A DNA stretch of 64,000 nt from Eucommia ulmoides (taxonomy: Eukaryota; Streptophyta; Magnoliopsida; Garryales; Eucommiaceae). The translations under genes were made by a program, and so were the position numbers. The stretch covers positions 9,498,616 through 9,562,615 of the forward strand of contig CM028333.1 of NCBI GenBank assembly GCA_016647705.1, given 5' to 3'. Shown here piece by piece: positions 46,651-58,395 of this stretch; within the stretch, counting starts at the first letter, position 1, and each line of letters starts with the position of its first letter. A model generated the notes under the pieces. It was not told where the DNA came from. It saw nothing but the letters and a program-made list of their open reading frames with translations, and searched no databases.

Positions 46651-48208
46651 CTCTTCTTGGGAGGTAACCCAAGTTTCAAAATAAATTAGAGTATCACCGT
46701 CGACTTCACTCAAAGGCGACATTTTCTCGCCTCCCAGGTACGTGTTCGCAACCCTTGTAGTCATCATTCTATATGTTTTTATTGGGATCGCTGATGGGTC
46801 ATTGTAGACACTGACCGTTTTAAGTTTGAGAGTGATGTTTAGTATGTTTAATATATTTAATTGTTGTTAGTTGTGTATTTTAGTTTATTGTATGTATGCT
46901 TGTGTTGTAGTAGTTGTTGTTGCGTGTTGAGTTTTGCATTCTTCTTGACCATTACCCAGTGATGATGTTATCCCTTAGTTGTTTTTCGAGGTCAAGGGTA
47001 ATGTCCATTTATGCGTGTTCTGTGTGCTTGGCATGTCGTTTTGGCAAAATTTATTGTGGATCCTAATTTGCACGAGTATGTAGACTCAATGTATAGCTAT
47101 CCAATTGATTTGAGGACGATTATTCATTAGCCAATTTCATGACAATTTAAGGGATTCTAGAACCTGATTGGGAGAAACTTGAGGCAAAATCCTAGGCGAG
47201 GTAGTTCGGGAGATATGATTTAAGTATTCATTTGATCGCTTGAGCCTTTGAAGCTTACCATGCAATATATTTTATCCATCGCTACCCTGTCGAAGCCATT
47301 TCAATTCTGAACACGTAACAAATACCCTGGCCGATAAAACTTTTTCCAAACCTAAGTCACTAAACTGAAGGCACAATTTGAGTGAAATCAAGTTAGCATT
47401 TGTTTATGCTACTTAAAGTGAGCGGTTAGGTTTTGGGTGAACTTTTTATTGGTTCGGTATTCGAGTACTCACTTATAATTTTTCTTTCGTTTTAACCATA
47501 CCCGTGAAATTGTAATAATCGAATAAGTTTGGGGGTGTGGTTTGTTAAAAAAATATATATGTAAATATAGTTCTAGTATAGTTTCTTTTGACAAGTGAGT
47601 ACGGAATTCTTAAATGTATGTTCAGAGTTGTTTTGAATTTATCTATGGGGGTTCAAGTATGATTGTGTGCCAAGCGCTATGTATTGGGTATCGTTGAGTT
47701 AATGACATTAACCTGTTTTATATTCCCGATATACCCTTGGGCATTTTTCAAAAACCGAACCAAGTCTTATTGATTTTTTTTTTTTTAATTTCCAAGCCTA
47801 CATTAGTGGAGAGTAGAACCCAGTCAGGCATATGGACATCCTAATCCTTTATGGTATAAGTCGTGAGCTTCGTTGGTGAATAAATTTAGTCTTTGAATAG
47901 TTATATAAGTGAGGTTTCGCACACATACTTGAGTAGGATCTAGAATGACATTTACCATTATCGAATGTTAAAATTCAAGAACACCACATGGTGTGTTTTA
48001 CTCCTAAACTCGATATAATTAGGGGCCGTTGAGAGAAAACATTTTGGTCGAATCAGTTGAATTCAAAACTCGCACGTTGTTATGTTTAGGTAGTTTGTGT
48101 TCTTATTCGCTATTTAGTTTTTTTTTTTTTTAGTTAATTAGTTGTGTTTTTTATTTCATTGTGAGTATTTTGCTCGAGAACTAGCAAAATTCTAAGTTTT
48201 GGGGTATT
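46650..48208 (+). other. Non-coding interior of the gag-only element
   Basis: No pol domains in any frame. It contains GGGAGGTAACCCAAG (about 46660) and ends with a purine-rich tract GTTTTGGGGTATT immediately before the 3' LTR (polypurine tract, about 48196-48208). Confidence 0.6.
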
Positions 48209-49208
48209 TGATAGGTGTAATTTGTCTATATATTCCCAAGATGATTTTGGTAGTTTTGAGTGTTATTATAGTGTTTTAATATATTTTTTTTAATTCATTT
48301 TTATTTGTTTTTATGTAAATCAGGTGTTTGGGATGAAAATAGATGAAAACGGTTTATAATCGAGCAAATCGGTGGAACGTCAGTGGAAGAACGGTGGAAA
48401 ACAAGCAAAAAGGCAAAGTTCAGGTTCTGCAAGCCACCACTGCAGCAGTGAAGCCACCGCTACAGTGATTAATCCAACAGAAGGCCTTCTACTTGACCAC
48501 CGGTATAGCGGTCACTCGTCAGAATGCCTACTGACTTCCCACCGCTACAGCGGTTCGGCACCAGATGTTTTAGATATTTTGGGATATTTTTTTAGATATT
48601 TTTAATCCCTTAATATCCTCCATTCTTCCCAACACATTGGCCACGTTTTTGGGACCTTCTTGAGAGCTCCAAGGCCTATCAACCAAGAGAAGATCACAAA
48701 ACCAAGAAGAGGAAACGATCTCGGAGCGGTTTTAGCGTCAGTTCTTCAGATAACGGCTAGTTTCCTTTGTTTCTCTCTTTATTTCTTAATTTGGTTGGTA
48801 GTTTTTTTTATGTTGAGCTTGTATATTGTTGAATACAGGGCTATGGTCATATATAGCTAAACATATATTGTCTAGTGAGTGAGATTTCGATACCTAGATT
48901 GTCGGATAGTGTGAATGTTGTTAATGTAAACTAGATTGAATTGAACACGTATTAGTGAACGAAGTTAATCTCTAGACAATTTACTCCCATTAACGTCAAT
49001 TTAGTATAATTAGTTTAATTTAGTTTAGTATATTTTATTAACAAAAACATAATTTGAGTCGCCTAGATAAAGTCCGGTTATAACAATTTGGTACTTAACG
49101 ATATTCTAATCCAATCCATGTGGATACGATAACCCTTACTCTTTCCATTTTACTAAAACTTGACCCGTACATTTGCGGTGAAAGTAGCGACGTAATATTC
49201 CACTACCA
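48209..49208 (+). repeat. 3' LTR of the gag-only element
   Basis: 1000 bp, TGATAGGTGTAATTTG ... ATTCCACTACCA. It retains a block with CCACCGCTACAG/CCACCGGTATAGCGG palindromic tracts (about 48430-48555) missing from the 5' LTR and lacks about 330 bp after TATTGTCTAG. Confidence 0.9.
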
Positions 49209-49213
49209 TCATC

Positions 49214-50150
49214 CAATAAATATTGCATGCTGTTGCGCAACTGACACAGCATCAAACAAAGATGATGGAATGTCAGAGGGCCCAAACCGAAATAGCCAAT
49301 CCTCAGGCTGTGCTATTGAAAAGATTCAAGGAATTGGACCTTCCAACTTTTACGGGAACTACGGGTCTTGCTGATGATGAAAATTGGTTGATGAGTATAG
49401 GGCACATATTTGAGGCAATAGGCATTACTGATGACTACCGACTTCCTCTCACCACCTTCCGGCCGAAAGGCGAAGCCGAACACTGGTGGGAAGAAATGAA
49501 TAGACTAATTTCAGTTCAAAATTAGGAGATCACATGAGATCAATTTTTTGCGGTATTTAATGAAAATTATTTCCTTGAATCCTATCAGTTTGAGGTGGAG
49601 GAGGAATTCATATTATTGAAATGGGGAAAGATGTCAGTTCTGTAATATGAAATCAAATTTGATGCCATGTCTTGATTTGCTCTTGATCTTGTGAAGACTA
49701 AGAAAACGAGATGTAGAAGATTTCAGAAAGGACTAGATCTGCAAATACGTTCAAGGTTGATTGGCAGACGGACCAAAAGTTATGCAGAACTAGTGAACAC
49801 GAAGAAATTAATAGAGAAAGATGTGTAGGAAGCTGCTCAAAATCATGAACAATACAAGAAGAGTAGGTTCGATCCATCTAGCAGATATTCAGGTAGCAAT
49901 GCTCAAGGATCTGACCCTCGATTGCAACTTCCTTGAGCCTCGACAGTCGATCAGTCGGCTAGCAGCCTAGGGCTCCAACAATTATATTATGGGCGACAAC
50001 AAATTGTACCTGGACAGAGTTCAGGTTAGCAAGGGCAGGGTAGGAGCCAGATGTTTAACCGAGTTGGATCAACTGTATGCTACCAATGTTGATCACCAGA
50101 TCATTTCGTTGGAGACTGTCCTATAGTGGGTACAATATGTTTTCGTTATC
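49214..50150 (+). pseudogene. Tekay-like gag, main part, with CCHC zinc knuckle
   Basis: LLKRFKELDLPTFTGTTGLA followed by DDENWLMSIGHIFEAIG and GEAEHWWEEMNRL is the standard plant Gypsy Gag core (Phe-x-x-Leu-x-Pro, Glu-Asn-Trp, Glu-Ala-x-x-Trp-Trp). A zinc knuckle at about 50078-50123 reads CYQC-stop-SPDHFVGDC (CX2CX4HX4C) with a TGA inside it. Several other in-frame stops. Gag would form the particle and bind RNA. Confidence 0.88.
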
Positions 50151-50329
50151 ATGAGTAGGGTCACACGTCTTCATATTATCCGAAACCTGCTGCTACACCT
50201 ACACTTTCTGCTAACAGTGTGGACAGTATTGGCCCTAGCAGTGTTCAAGGGCATGGTAGAGGATCAACCGGTAGACCTCCAACTCGAGGTCGTGTATTTA
50301 CTACTACCTAGCATGATGCCCAGGCTACC

Positions 50330-52250
50330 CCGGATATGGTTACAGGTATCATGTCTTTATATAGTAGAGATGCACATATACTTTTCGATCCAGGTTCTAC
50401 TCATTTATTTATTTCAACAACCTTTATGATGCATGTAGAAAAATTTTCTACTTCTCTGTCATATGGTATTATTATCTCTACCCATGTGGGCGAGACGGTG
50501 TTTATAGATAGTGTGTATAAAGATGGTCTACTTTGTATTGGTGATAGATAATTGTCAATGGATTTATTACCCCTAAGTATTCACGATTTTGATGTGATAC
50601 TGGGTATAGATTTGCTATCCGGCTATCATTTCACAGTCGATTGTTTTAAAAAAGAAGTTACTTTCTGAGTCTCAGGTGAGTCAGAGTTTGTATTTTCGGA
50701 GAACATAATCATTACTCCTGTCAGTTCGATTTTAGTTCTAGAGACCAAGATATTAATAAATAAGGAATGTTAGGGATACCTCGCGCATGTGCTTGACACT
50801 AGTCAGAATGAGATATAGGTGGAAGATATCCCAGTGGTCGGGGATTATCCCGATATATTTCCAGAAGAATTGTCAGGGTTGCCAGTGGATAAGAAAATTG
50901 AATTCACTATTGAGTTACTACCGGGAACTTCCCCTATATCAATTTCACCCTATCGTATGACACCTATTGAGTTAAAGGAAATGAAGATTCAGTTGCAAGA
51001 TCTGTTAAACCACGGGTTTATCAGATCTAGTGTTTCTCCTTGGGGAGCTCCAATGTTATTCATAAGGAAAAAAGATAACACTTTGAGGATGTGCATCGAT
51101 TACAGGTAGTTAAATAAGGTGATGATTCGTAATAGATACCTGTTGCCTAGAATTGATGATTTATTCAATCAATTGCAGAAGGTCAGGGTATTTTCCAAAA
51201 TAGATCTTCGATCAAAATATTATCAGTTGAAAGTTAGAGATAGTGACGTGTCGAAGACAACATTTTGTACGAGGTATGAACATTATGAATTCCTAGTTAT
51301 GCTATTTGGGTTAACAAATGCCCCTACTATATTATGGATTGATGAATTGAATTTTTCAACCTTATTTAGATCAGTTTATCATCGTGTTCATTGATGATAT
51401 ATTGATTTACTCCCAAAATAAATAAGAGTATGCAAAGCATCTTAAGAAGTGCTACATATTTTGAGAAAAAAAAATAATTGTACGCAAAATTAAGTAAATT
51501 TGAGTTTTGGCTAGATAAAGTTGTATTCTTGGGGCATGTTATCTCGGGTGATGGCATTCAAGTCGACCCAAAGAAAGTCGAAGTTGTTGTTCAGTGGGAA
51601 AGACCAAAAAAGTGTGACAAAAATTCAAAACTTTCTAGGATTGGCTGGTTATTATCATCGGTTTGTACAATGATTTTCTATTATAGTTGCCTCATTGACC
51701 CATTTAACCCGCAAGGAAACTAAATTTGAGTGGACTGACAAATGTGAATAGAGCTTCCATGAGCTGAAAAATAGACTGATATCAGCGCCAATACTTTCTC
51801 TCCCGACCGAAGATTGTGACTTTGTGATATACAGTAACGCTTCACACCAGGGGCTAGGTTGTGTACTAATGCAACATGGCCACGTAATTGCATATGCCTC
51901 TGAGCAATTAAAGAATCACGAGCATAACTACCTGACACATGATTTGGAGTTGGCGGCGATTGTGTTTGCCTTGAAACTCTGGAGACATTATCTGTATGGC
52001 GAAACTTGAGAGATATACACTGACCATGTAACCCGCCTGCTGTTCCATTCAACTACATTTGTTCTTGGGAGTTTGAATTAATTCCTGTTTATCTACTTCT
52101 ATCCATGTGGGGAGGAAAGAAATGTCTGTACTCACATAAGGAATATGAGAATTTCCACCTTGTTGAATCACCCTGGAAAGGTCAATATTGTAGCAGATGC
52201 ATTGAGTCAAAAATCAGCTGGTTCGGTTGTACACCTATGAGTTGTTCATA
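50330..52250 (+). pseudogene. Tekay-like pol: protease, reverse transcriptase, RNase H
   Basis: Protease: HILFDPGSTHLFIS (active-site Asp-Ser/Pro-Gly) near 50372, followed by DFDVILGIDLLSGYHF. Reverse transcriptase: [16 protein letters not shown] (about 50860), [43 protein letters not shown], and the catalytic FIDD near 51390. Then YAKLSKFEFWLDKVVFLGHV and RNase H ([19 protein letters not shown], then [20 protein letters not shown]). RNase H has Asn for the catalytic Asp (YSNAS for YSDAS). Stops fall mainly at Gln codons. The segment 52020-52150 is strongly diverged before [14 protein letters not shown]. Confidence 0.92.
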
Positions 52251-53774
52251 CTAACCTATATGTTGAGCTAATATCTTTGCGATCCAGTTGGTAGTTGGTC
52301 AGACGACATCGTTGCTTGCGAATTTGACCTTGAGACCAACATAATCGACTGTATTATAGAAGCGTAGAAGTTGGACGCCCAATTGGAAAATATCAGAGAT
52401 GAAGTGAAAAATGGTCAGAGAACCAACTATCACGTCAGAAATAATGATGACGCCTTGATATTTGAGAATAGAGTGTGTGTGTGCTTAATATTGTTGATTT
52501 GAAGAAAAATATCTTGGAGAAAGTGCACAACTCAGCATATGCAATGCATCTAGGTAGTTCCAAAATGTATCGGGACTTGCGAGAACACTATCAGTGAAAT
52601 GGAATAAAACGAGAGATTGCAAAATTTATTGCTAGGTATCTTGTGTGTCAGCAGGTCGAGATCGAGCATCAGCATCTAGGTAGATTATTGTAGCCTTTGC
52701 CTATTCCAGAATAGAAGTGGGAACATATAACGATGGATTTTGTTTCAAGACTACCCCATACTCAAAATGGGCATAATTCCATTTGGTGATTGTTGATAGA
52801 CTTACCAAGTTTGCTCATTTTCTAGCCGTGAAAACCATGTACTCTATGGACAAGTATGTAAAATTCTATATTGACAAGATTGTCAGATTGTATGGTACGC
52901 CGATTTCCATAGTGTCGGATAGAGATTCGAAATTTAAGTTGAAATTCTAGCCGAGTATTCAAGTTGCTCTGGGTACTAAGTTAAAATTCAACACAACATT
53001 TCATTCTCAGACTGACGGCCAATCGGAGTATTTAATTTAAATATTGGAGGATATGTTAAGGGGTTGCATTCTAAAATTTCTTTGTAGTTGGGATCATCAT
53101 TTAACATTGACAAAGTTTGCCTATAACAATACTATCATTTGACAATTGAAATGGCACCGTATGAAGCGCTATTTGGTAGAAGATGTAGAATCCTAGTCTG
53201 TTGGACTGAAGGTGGAGAACAAAAATTGTTGATGCTTGATATAGCTTACTTAGATAACGGTGAAAAAGGTGAAAGTGATTCAAGAAAAACTGAAGACTGC
53301 TCAGAGTCGGCGAAAGAGTTATGCTGACAAGCTATACAAGAGTTGGAATTTAAAGTAGGTGATTACGTGTTTTTACATATATCTTCATAGAAAGGCATCA
53401 TGAGATTTGGGAAGAAAGGAAAGCTAAGTCCGAGGTACATCAGGCTATACGAGATTCCAAGAAGGGTCGTTACAACGGCCTATCGACTAGCCCTACTGCC
53501 AGAATTATCTAGATTACATGATGTTTTTCACGTTTCGGTGCTCAGAAAATATGTGCCAAATCCTTCGCATGTGTTGACTTCTCAACCAATCGAATTGCAG
53601 GAAGACTTGTCATATGTTGAGAAGCCAGTGGAGATTCTAAACCGTAAAAATTAAGTATTGTAGACGAAAACGATCCTGTTGGTGAAAGTGCTATGGCACA
53701 GTCACTCTGTGGTAGAGGCGACATGAGAAAGAGAAGAGGAAATGAGGAATAAATATTTGTATTTATTCGTTTAA
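52250..53774 (+). pseudogene. Tekay-like pol: integrase and C-terminal chromodomain
   Basis: Integrase: the HHCC zinc-binding relic with CQQVEIEHQHLGRLL near 52648, core WEHITMDFVSRLPHTQNGHN (about 52720), VIVDRLTKFAHF, GTPISIVSDRDSKF and FHSQTDGQSEYLI. C-terminal GPRY-like segment GKLSPRYIRLYEIPRRV and LPELSRLHDVFHVSVLRKYV. The end VEKPVEILNRK ... LVKVLWHSHSVVEATWE(R)E (with stops, TGG-to-TGA at the last Trp) is the chromodomain-like tail typical of Tekay. It would direct integration to heterochromatin. Broken by many stops and a frameshift near 53130. Confidence 0.9.
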
Positions 53775-53819
53775 GTTAACTCAAAATTTGGGACAAAATT
53801 TCTTTTAGGGGGAAAAGAT

Positions 53820-56800
53820 TGTAAAGCCTAATTTTTGCGCTTATATATTTTTGGTTGCATTTTAAAATACTTAGAAAAATAATGGGATTTATTATGCTAT
53901 TTAAATTTTATCTTAAATTTTTTGGGGGTTATTAGAGTATTAAAAAGTTTGGCCTTAAAAACTTTAGGGGTTAATATATTAATTTAATTTTGACTTTTAA
54001 AAGAGGGATTATTAAGTTATTTAAAATATAATTTTAAAATTTTTGGGGGTATAATTAATATTTCTTTATTTTAAGAGGGATAATTAGTTTAAATAAATAA
54101 ATTAAAAAATAATAATAATATATGAATGAAATTGTTGCCTTCCTAAATAAGGTAACAAATCTATCCACATGTATATATAAATATATATGTGAAGTATTGA
54201 CATGTGGCACAATTTAAAATATATATATATATATACGATTAAGAAAAAAAAAAGTGCCTCTCGGCAGAAACATATGATTCTCACAATTTTTTTCATATAT
54301 ATATTGTTACAATAAAATACATATCACGTTTAATTTATGGGACTATCTATATGGGTATATATATATATATATATATATGTATATTTATATGTCAAAAATT
54401 TATGTATTTGAGAAACATAGTGGGTATATTTGTATATATAGATATATCTAATTTGCGAAGAATACAATTTAAAATAAAATTATAAATTTTATTAAAATGA
54501 CAATTTTTAATATTTCGTTGACTAATAATATTATTAACGGTTGATTAATATTTTTCTGTAGATTAAATTAGTAACAAGAATTTTTTTTGTAATATTTATT
54601 ATAGTATTTTTTGTACAATTAATATTAATTTAAGATAATTGGGCATTTAATAATTTCATATAATCAAGAAAATTTGAGAATGAGAAAGATTGCATTTTAA
54701 GGTCATGCATTGCATATTTAGATTTATTTAAATAAATTCTTAATTTAGACTCTGTTGTTAGGTTCACAGGCGAGGTCGACCCCGTTAGAGTTTCGGTAGT
54801 AGTGTGAAAGTAGTGCAAATATCGAGATGGATATATTGTCTTCTATATAAATTAATAAATTATATTTTCGTACTAAATTGTGAAAAAAAAAATATTTATT
54901 AAAAAATAACGATTTTATAACGTTACGTGGATTGAGTAAATTTTTAAGTATGAAAAATAATTTTATTTATTATCTAACTATGTCATAGTGTGATCTCGAC
55001 AAGAAGGCATGTCACGTAGGATGTTGTTGGTCCTGACAGGAGGGCATATCCTGTAAGATGTTTATGTTGTGACCTGACAGGAGGATAAGTCCTGTAGGAG
55101 GTTGTTGTTGTTATTATTGTCATTATTGTTGTTGACTATTAATATAGTGGAGTCGAATATGAAATTGATTATCAATATGGTGGAGTTGAATATGATATTG
55201 ACAATATAATATGGTGGAGTCGAATATTGTAATACCCCGAAAAAAATTATATTTTGAAAATATTATTTTATATAAGTTTAATATTTTTGGATACGATTTT
55301 GTAAATTTTTTGTATAAATATATACTTTATAATTTTTGTAGTTAAATGTTAAATTTATATTTTTGAAATTGTTTTACAAATTTATAGTATAAATAATATT
55401 TGATAATTTTTTGAGTTAAATGTTAATTTTAAATAGACTTTTAAAAGTTTTGGGACTACTGTGCTATTTAAAATATATTTTTAGGAGTTTTGGGGTATAA
55501 TTATTATTATTTTTATTTTAAGAGGGGACATCGTGTAAATAAATAAATAAAAATAAATAAATTAATAGCTATGGATCGTTGCCTTCCTAAGGAAAGCAAC
55601 ATCCTTAACCCCACATATACATATAATGGGCCATGCAATGACAAGTGTCAAAAAAATGATTAAGGATAATATCAATTATATATTAAGGTTGCTATCAATA
55701 TATGTGTATATATTACGGATAGAATGAGCACGTAATTATATATGTGAAGGAAAAAATTTCGAGATCACATTTTTAATGTTTTTTTTGTGAGCACGAAAAT
55801 TATTTTGGTTCTGATTCCGACTTCGAATTTTAGGTAGAATTTCTAACTCTTTTAATATTTGTATTTAATTTATTTTTTTGATTATTTGATGTTAAATTTT
55901 AACTGTTAGTTTTCATGAAATATTTATGGATACGTATTATGTGAAAATTATGTCAGATACATGTTTATGTGTTTATTTGGGGTTTGATTAAATACATGTA
56001 TTAGAGGGGTTGGAATTCTATTGAGTGTTGGCTCACAACCCCACATTTTTTATTGCAAGGCTGATGAGAACGAAACAACGGCGAGAATTTTATTTGAATT
56101 TATATTTAATTTGTAATAGATGTATTTATTATCTACTGTTGTAAAATCAAATCGAAAAATTCAATAGTTAATCTTATATTTTGACATGCCAAATTTTCAA
56201 AAAATTATTCGACTAATTAATAAATTTATAATTGCCACCGTCATCGTATTGTAAAATTTCTCGATCTTTGTGAAATTAAATATTAGTCATTCAGTTATAG
56301 TTTAATTTTATAAGAGGAGAAACCATGTGGTGGCCTTAGAAAATCGAGTCGTTACAGAGTGGTATCAGAGCGGAATTATTATTAATAATAATTTGTGTAT
56401 AAATGGTGAAATATTTGCGGTAGAATTCTCCATAAGAGAAACCGTGTGGCGGCCTTGAGAAACCTGGTCGTATCAAATATGTTGATGATATGGTAGTTTA
56501 AACCACGTGTCGGCTCCTACCATTGGAGATATTAAATAGTGCTAACACTGATAGTAACCGTAGATTGCACAATTGTACAGCTTACGATACCGTCATAACT
56601 CCCGATCGTGAGGTGAAACGATCCTATGGCAACTAGAGAAATATGAGTGCGCGATATTTTATTGTATATCAAAATAATCCGATTGGTTAATTTAAATGCA
56701 TTTATTTTATTGTGATGATAGTTGTGGAGCTTTATTTTAGCTCAATGTGCGGTTATCTTTATATTATGTTTTGAAAAGTGATATTTGATAATTATGTTTG

Positions 56801-57143
56801 ATCTATAAAATATTTTTATATTATGAAGGCAATATATTGATAAAATATTTAGTCTCAAATACCTCAGCTAGAGATGAGTCTAGTACTGGCACTAGGTAGA
56901 GTCAGATGGTAGTGTCGTTTTTTAGGATTTACAAGACTGGTGTGAACCGTGAAAGGTTCAATTTTTTATAGTTTTGTTATGGATATTTGAGACATGTGTA
57001 TTTCTAAATTTTGAAGTTGGTAAATATTTATTTAAAAAAAATCTATATCAATACATATTTATATATCTGTTGGTTGGTTGGGTAATATTAAGTCGAGGTT
57101 ATGTCGGGCCTTGGGCGTTGGAGGACCGTGGTGGGGTGTGACA
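53820..57143 (+). repeat. 3' LTR of the Tekay-like element (with nested family C solo LTR)
   Basis: TGTAAAGCCTAATTTTTG ... GTGGGGTGTGACA, preceded by the purine tract TTTAGGGGGAAAAGA. Without the nested solo LTR it is still about 370 bp longer than the 5' LTR. The extra DNA is around 54045-54420, with an (AT)n run at 54355-54378. Either the 5' LTR lost this piece or the 3' LTR gained it. Confidence 0.9.
55228..56475 (+). mobile_element. Family C solo LTR inserted in the Tekay-like 3' LTR
   Basis: TGTAATACCCCGAAAAAA ... GGTCGTATCA with a perfect 5-bp duplication AATAT (55223-55227 and 56476-56480). It is the same family as the LTRs at 34477 and 38690. A perfect primer site TGGTATCAGAGC lies inside it at 56360-56371, preceded by one copy of the LTR terminus (56314-56356, ending GTCGTTACA) and followed by a second copy (56434-56475). 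Confidence 0.9.
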
Positions 57144-57224
57144 TCAACCCATATACTATTGGACGGTAGATAGTTCAAATTAGCCCAACCCGCCCCAACC
57201 TACCCGTTGCCCACTTTTACCAGC

Positions 57225-57335
57225 CGATGCAAGGGCTTGCGCCCTTAAGATTGCTCGGGGATATGATTAGTCGAGGTACACATAAATTGGTTTGGACACA
57301 CCTTATTTTTAAAATAAATAAATAAATAGAAAATA
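57225..57335 (+). repeat. SINE 3' end fragment with (AAAT)n tail
   Basis: GATATGATTAGTCGAGGTAC, then GGTTTGGACACACCTTA and AAATAAATAAATAAATAG, matching the 3' part of the SINE at 8470-8692. The MULE begins 28 bp beyond it. Confidence 0.55.
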
Positions 57336-57362
57336 AAAATGATATTTTCGAGTTATATATGA

Positions 57363-57560
57363 GGGAAAATTTAGGAAAAATTACCGTTTACTCCCAAAAA
57401 AAATAAATTATTTACCGTCTGCTCTCGTCATATTTTCCTTGCACCGATCAATCCCATCGGAGAGTTTTTCTTGCACCGATTACTCCCGTCGGTGATAAAC
57501 ATAGCACCGAAAACTCCTGTTTCCAAAAATGGCGAGGAGGAGATTACCGAAAATGCCCTC
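57363..57560 (+). repeat. Left terminal inverted repeat of the ULP1-bearing MULE
   Basis: It contains a repeated block CTTGCACCGATYA-TCCC (about 57437 and 57468) and ATTACCGAAAATGCCCTCCC, shared with the right end of the element at 29319-30656 read in reverse. Its partner lies outside the window. Confidence 0.75.
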
Positions 57561-57984
57561 CCGTGTTTCGCGCGAACGATGATTACCTTATTTAGCTTTT
57601 GAGTTCCCTAATTTTGCAACGGTACATTCATTCAGAAATCAGAATAGGGTGCAGTTGTTAGGTTGTTCAAGATTCCAATTTCAAGAGCGAGAATATTCAT
57701 CGTCGGCGCAGATTGAACATTTTACGATCATCAAACTAAAACAGGTAAGAATATAGGCTAGATCTGCAGTTCGAATATGCTGAATTCACGCATCAATTGA
57801 TTTCTAAAGATTCGATCAAATGCATTAAGATATATCTTTTCGCCAAAATTCTTGTTTTTTACACACAACGAGCGTAGTCCATGAAGGAATTCATACTTTG
57901 TTTTGGTACATTTCATGTATTTGATTAAATATGCACGCCGAGTTGATGAATCAATATCGATATGTGTTTTTTGTATGCGAATAT

Positions 57985-58330
57985 GTACGATTTGTATCGA
58001 TCTAGTTTAGCTGACGCTTTTATCATGTTATATTCAACATCTGAACGAGTTTTCTTTTGTTTTTTAGACAATGAGTATGTTTTTTCTGATGATGGCAGTA
58101 ATGTTACATTCAACATCAGCATGAGTTTTTTGTTTTTTAGACAATAAGTATGTATTTTTTTTATGGTAATAATATGTTATATTCAACATTTGAGATGTTG
58201 AATATAACATGTTAAACCAGTACCTTTTTTGATCGGACAAATAGTGTTACATTCAACATGACCACATCTAAATCAATAATTAGATGAGGAACAATAATGT
58301 TACGTTCAACATCCACTTAATCATATCATA
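57985..58330 (+). repeat. TGTTRYATTCAACA motif copies in the transposase leader intron
   Basis: Six copies (near 58026, 58100, 58176, 58195 inverted, 58244 and 58298). The first two sit in a tandem duplication of about 80 bp sharing TTTTGTTTTTTAGACAATRA. The leader exon ends with a good donor (ACAG|GTAAGA at 57744/57745), and an acceptor TTCATAG lies just before the ATG at 58396. Confidence 0.8.
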
Positions 58331-58395
58331 TAGTTGGTTATATTTCACACAAACATAGCACAACTAACATTTCATGTGAATGATATTTCATAGAA

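Larger units (their letters stand above)
42892..49208 (+). mobile_element. Athila/Tat-like element (family B) with gag but no pol (TR-GAG-like)
   Basis: 5' LTR 42892-45492 (itself interrupted), primer site 45499-45515, gag relic 45655-46650, then about 1.5 kb of non-coding DNA, and 3' LTR 48209-49208. Flanks are CCGTC (42887-42891) and TCATC (49209-49213), differing by one C-to-T and one G-to-A change. After gag the sequence passes directly into the CTCTTCTTGGGAGGTAACCC-type segment that in Athila/Tat elements lies downstream of pol, so pol appears deleted rather than displaced. Mobilisation would have required enzymes in trans. Confidence 0.85.
40904..57143 (+). mobile_element. Tekay/Del-type chromodomain Gypsy retrotransposon with nested insertions
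   Basis: 5' LTR 40904-42604, primer site 42610-42621 (TGGTATCAGAGC), gag-pol relic 42811-53774, polypurine tract 53805-53819 and 3' LTR 53820-57143. The flanks CCAAC (40899-40903) and TCAAC (57144-57148) match at 4 of 5 bases. Gag is split by a 6.3-kb gag-only element (42892-49208), and the 3' LTR by a 1248-bp family C solo LTR (55228-56475). Domain order protease, reverse transcriptase, RNase H, integrase, chromodomain places it in Gypsy chromoviruses; the residue patterns are of Tekay/Del type. Confidence 0.93.
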
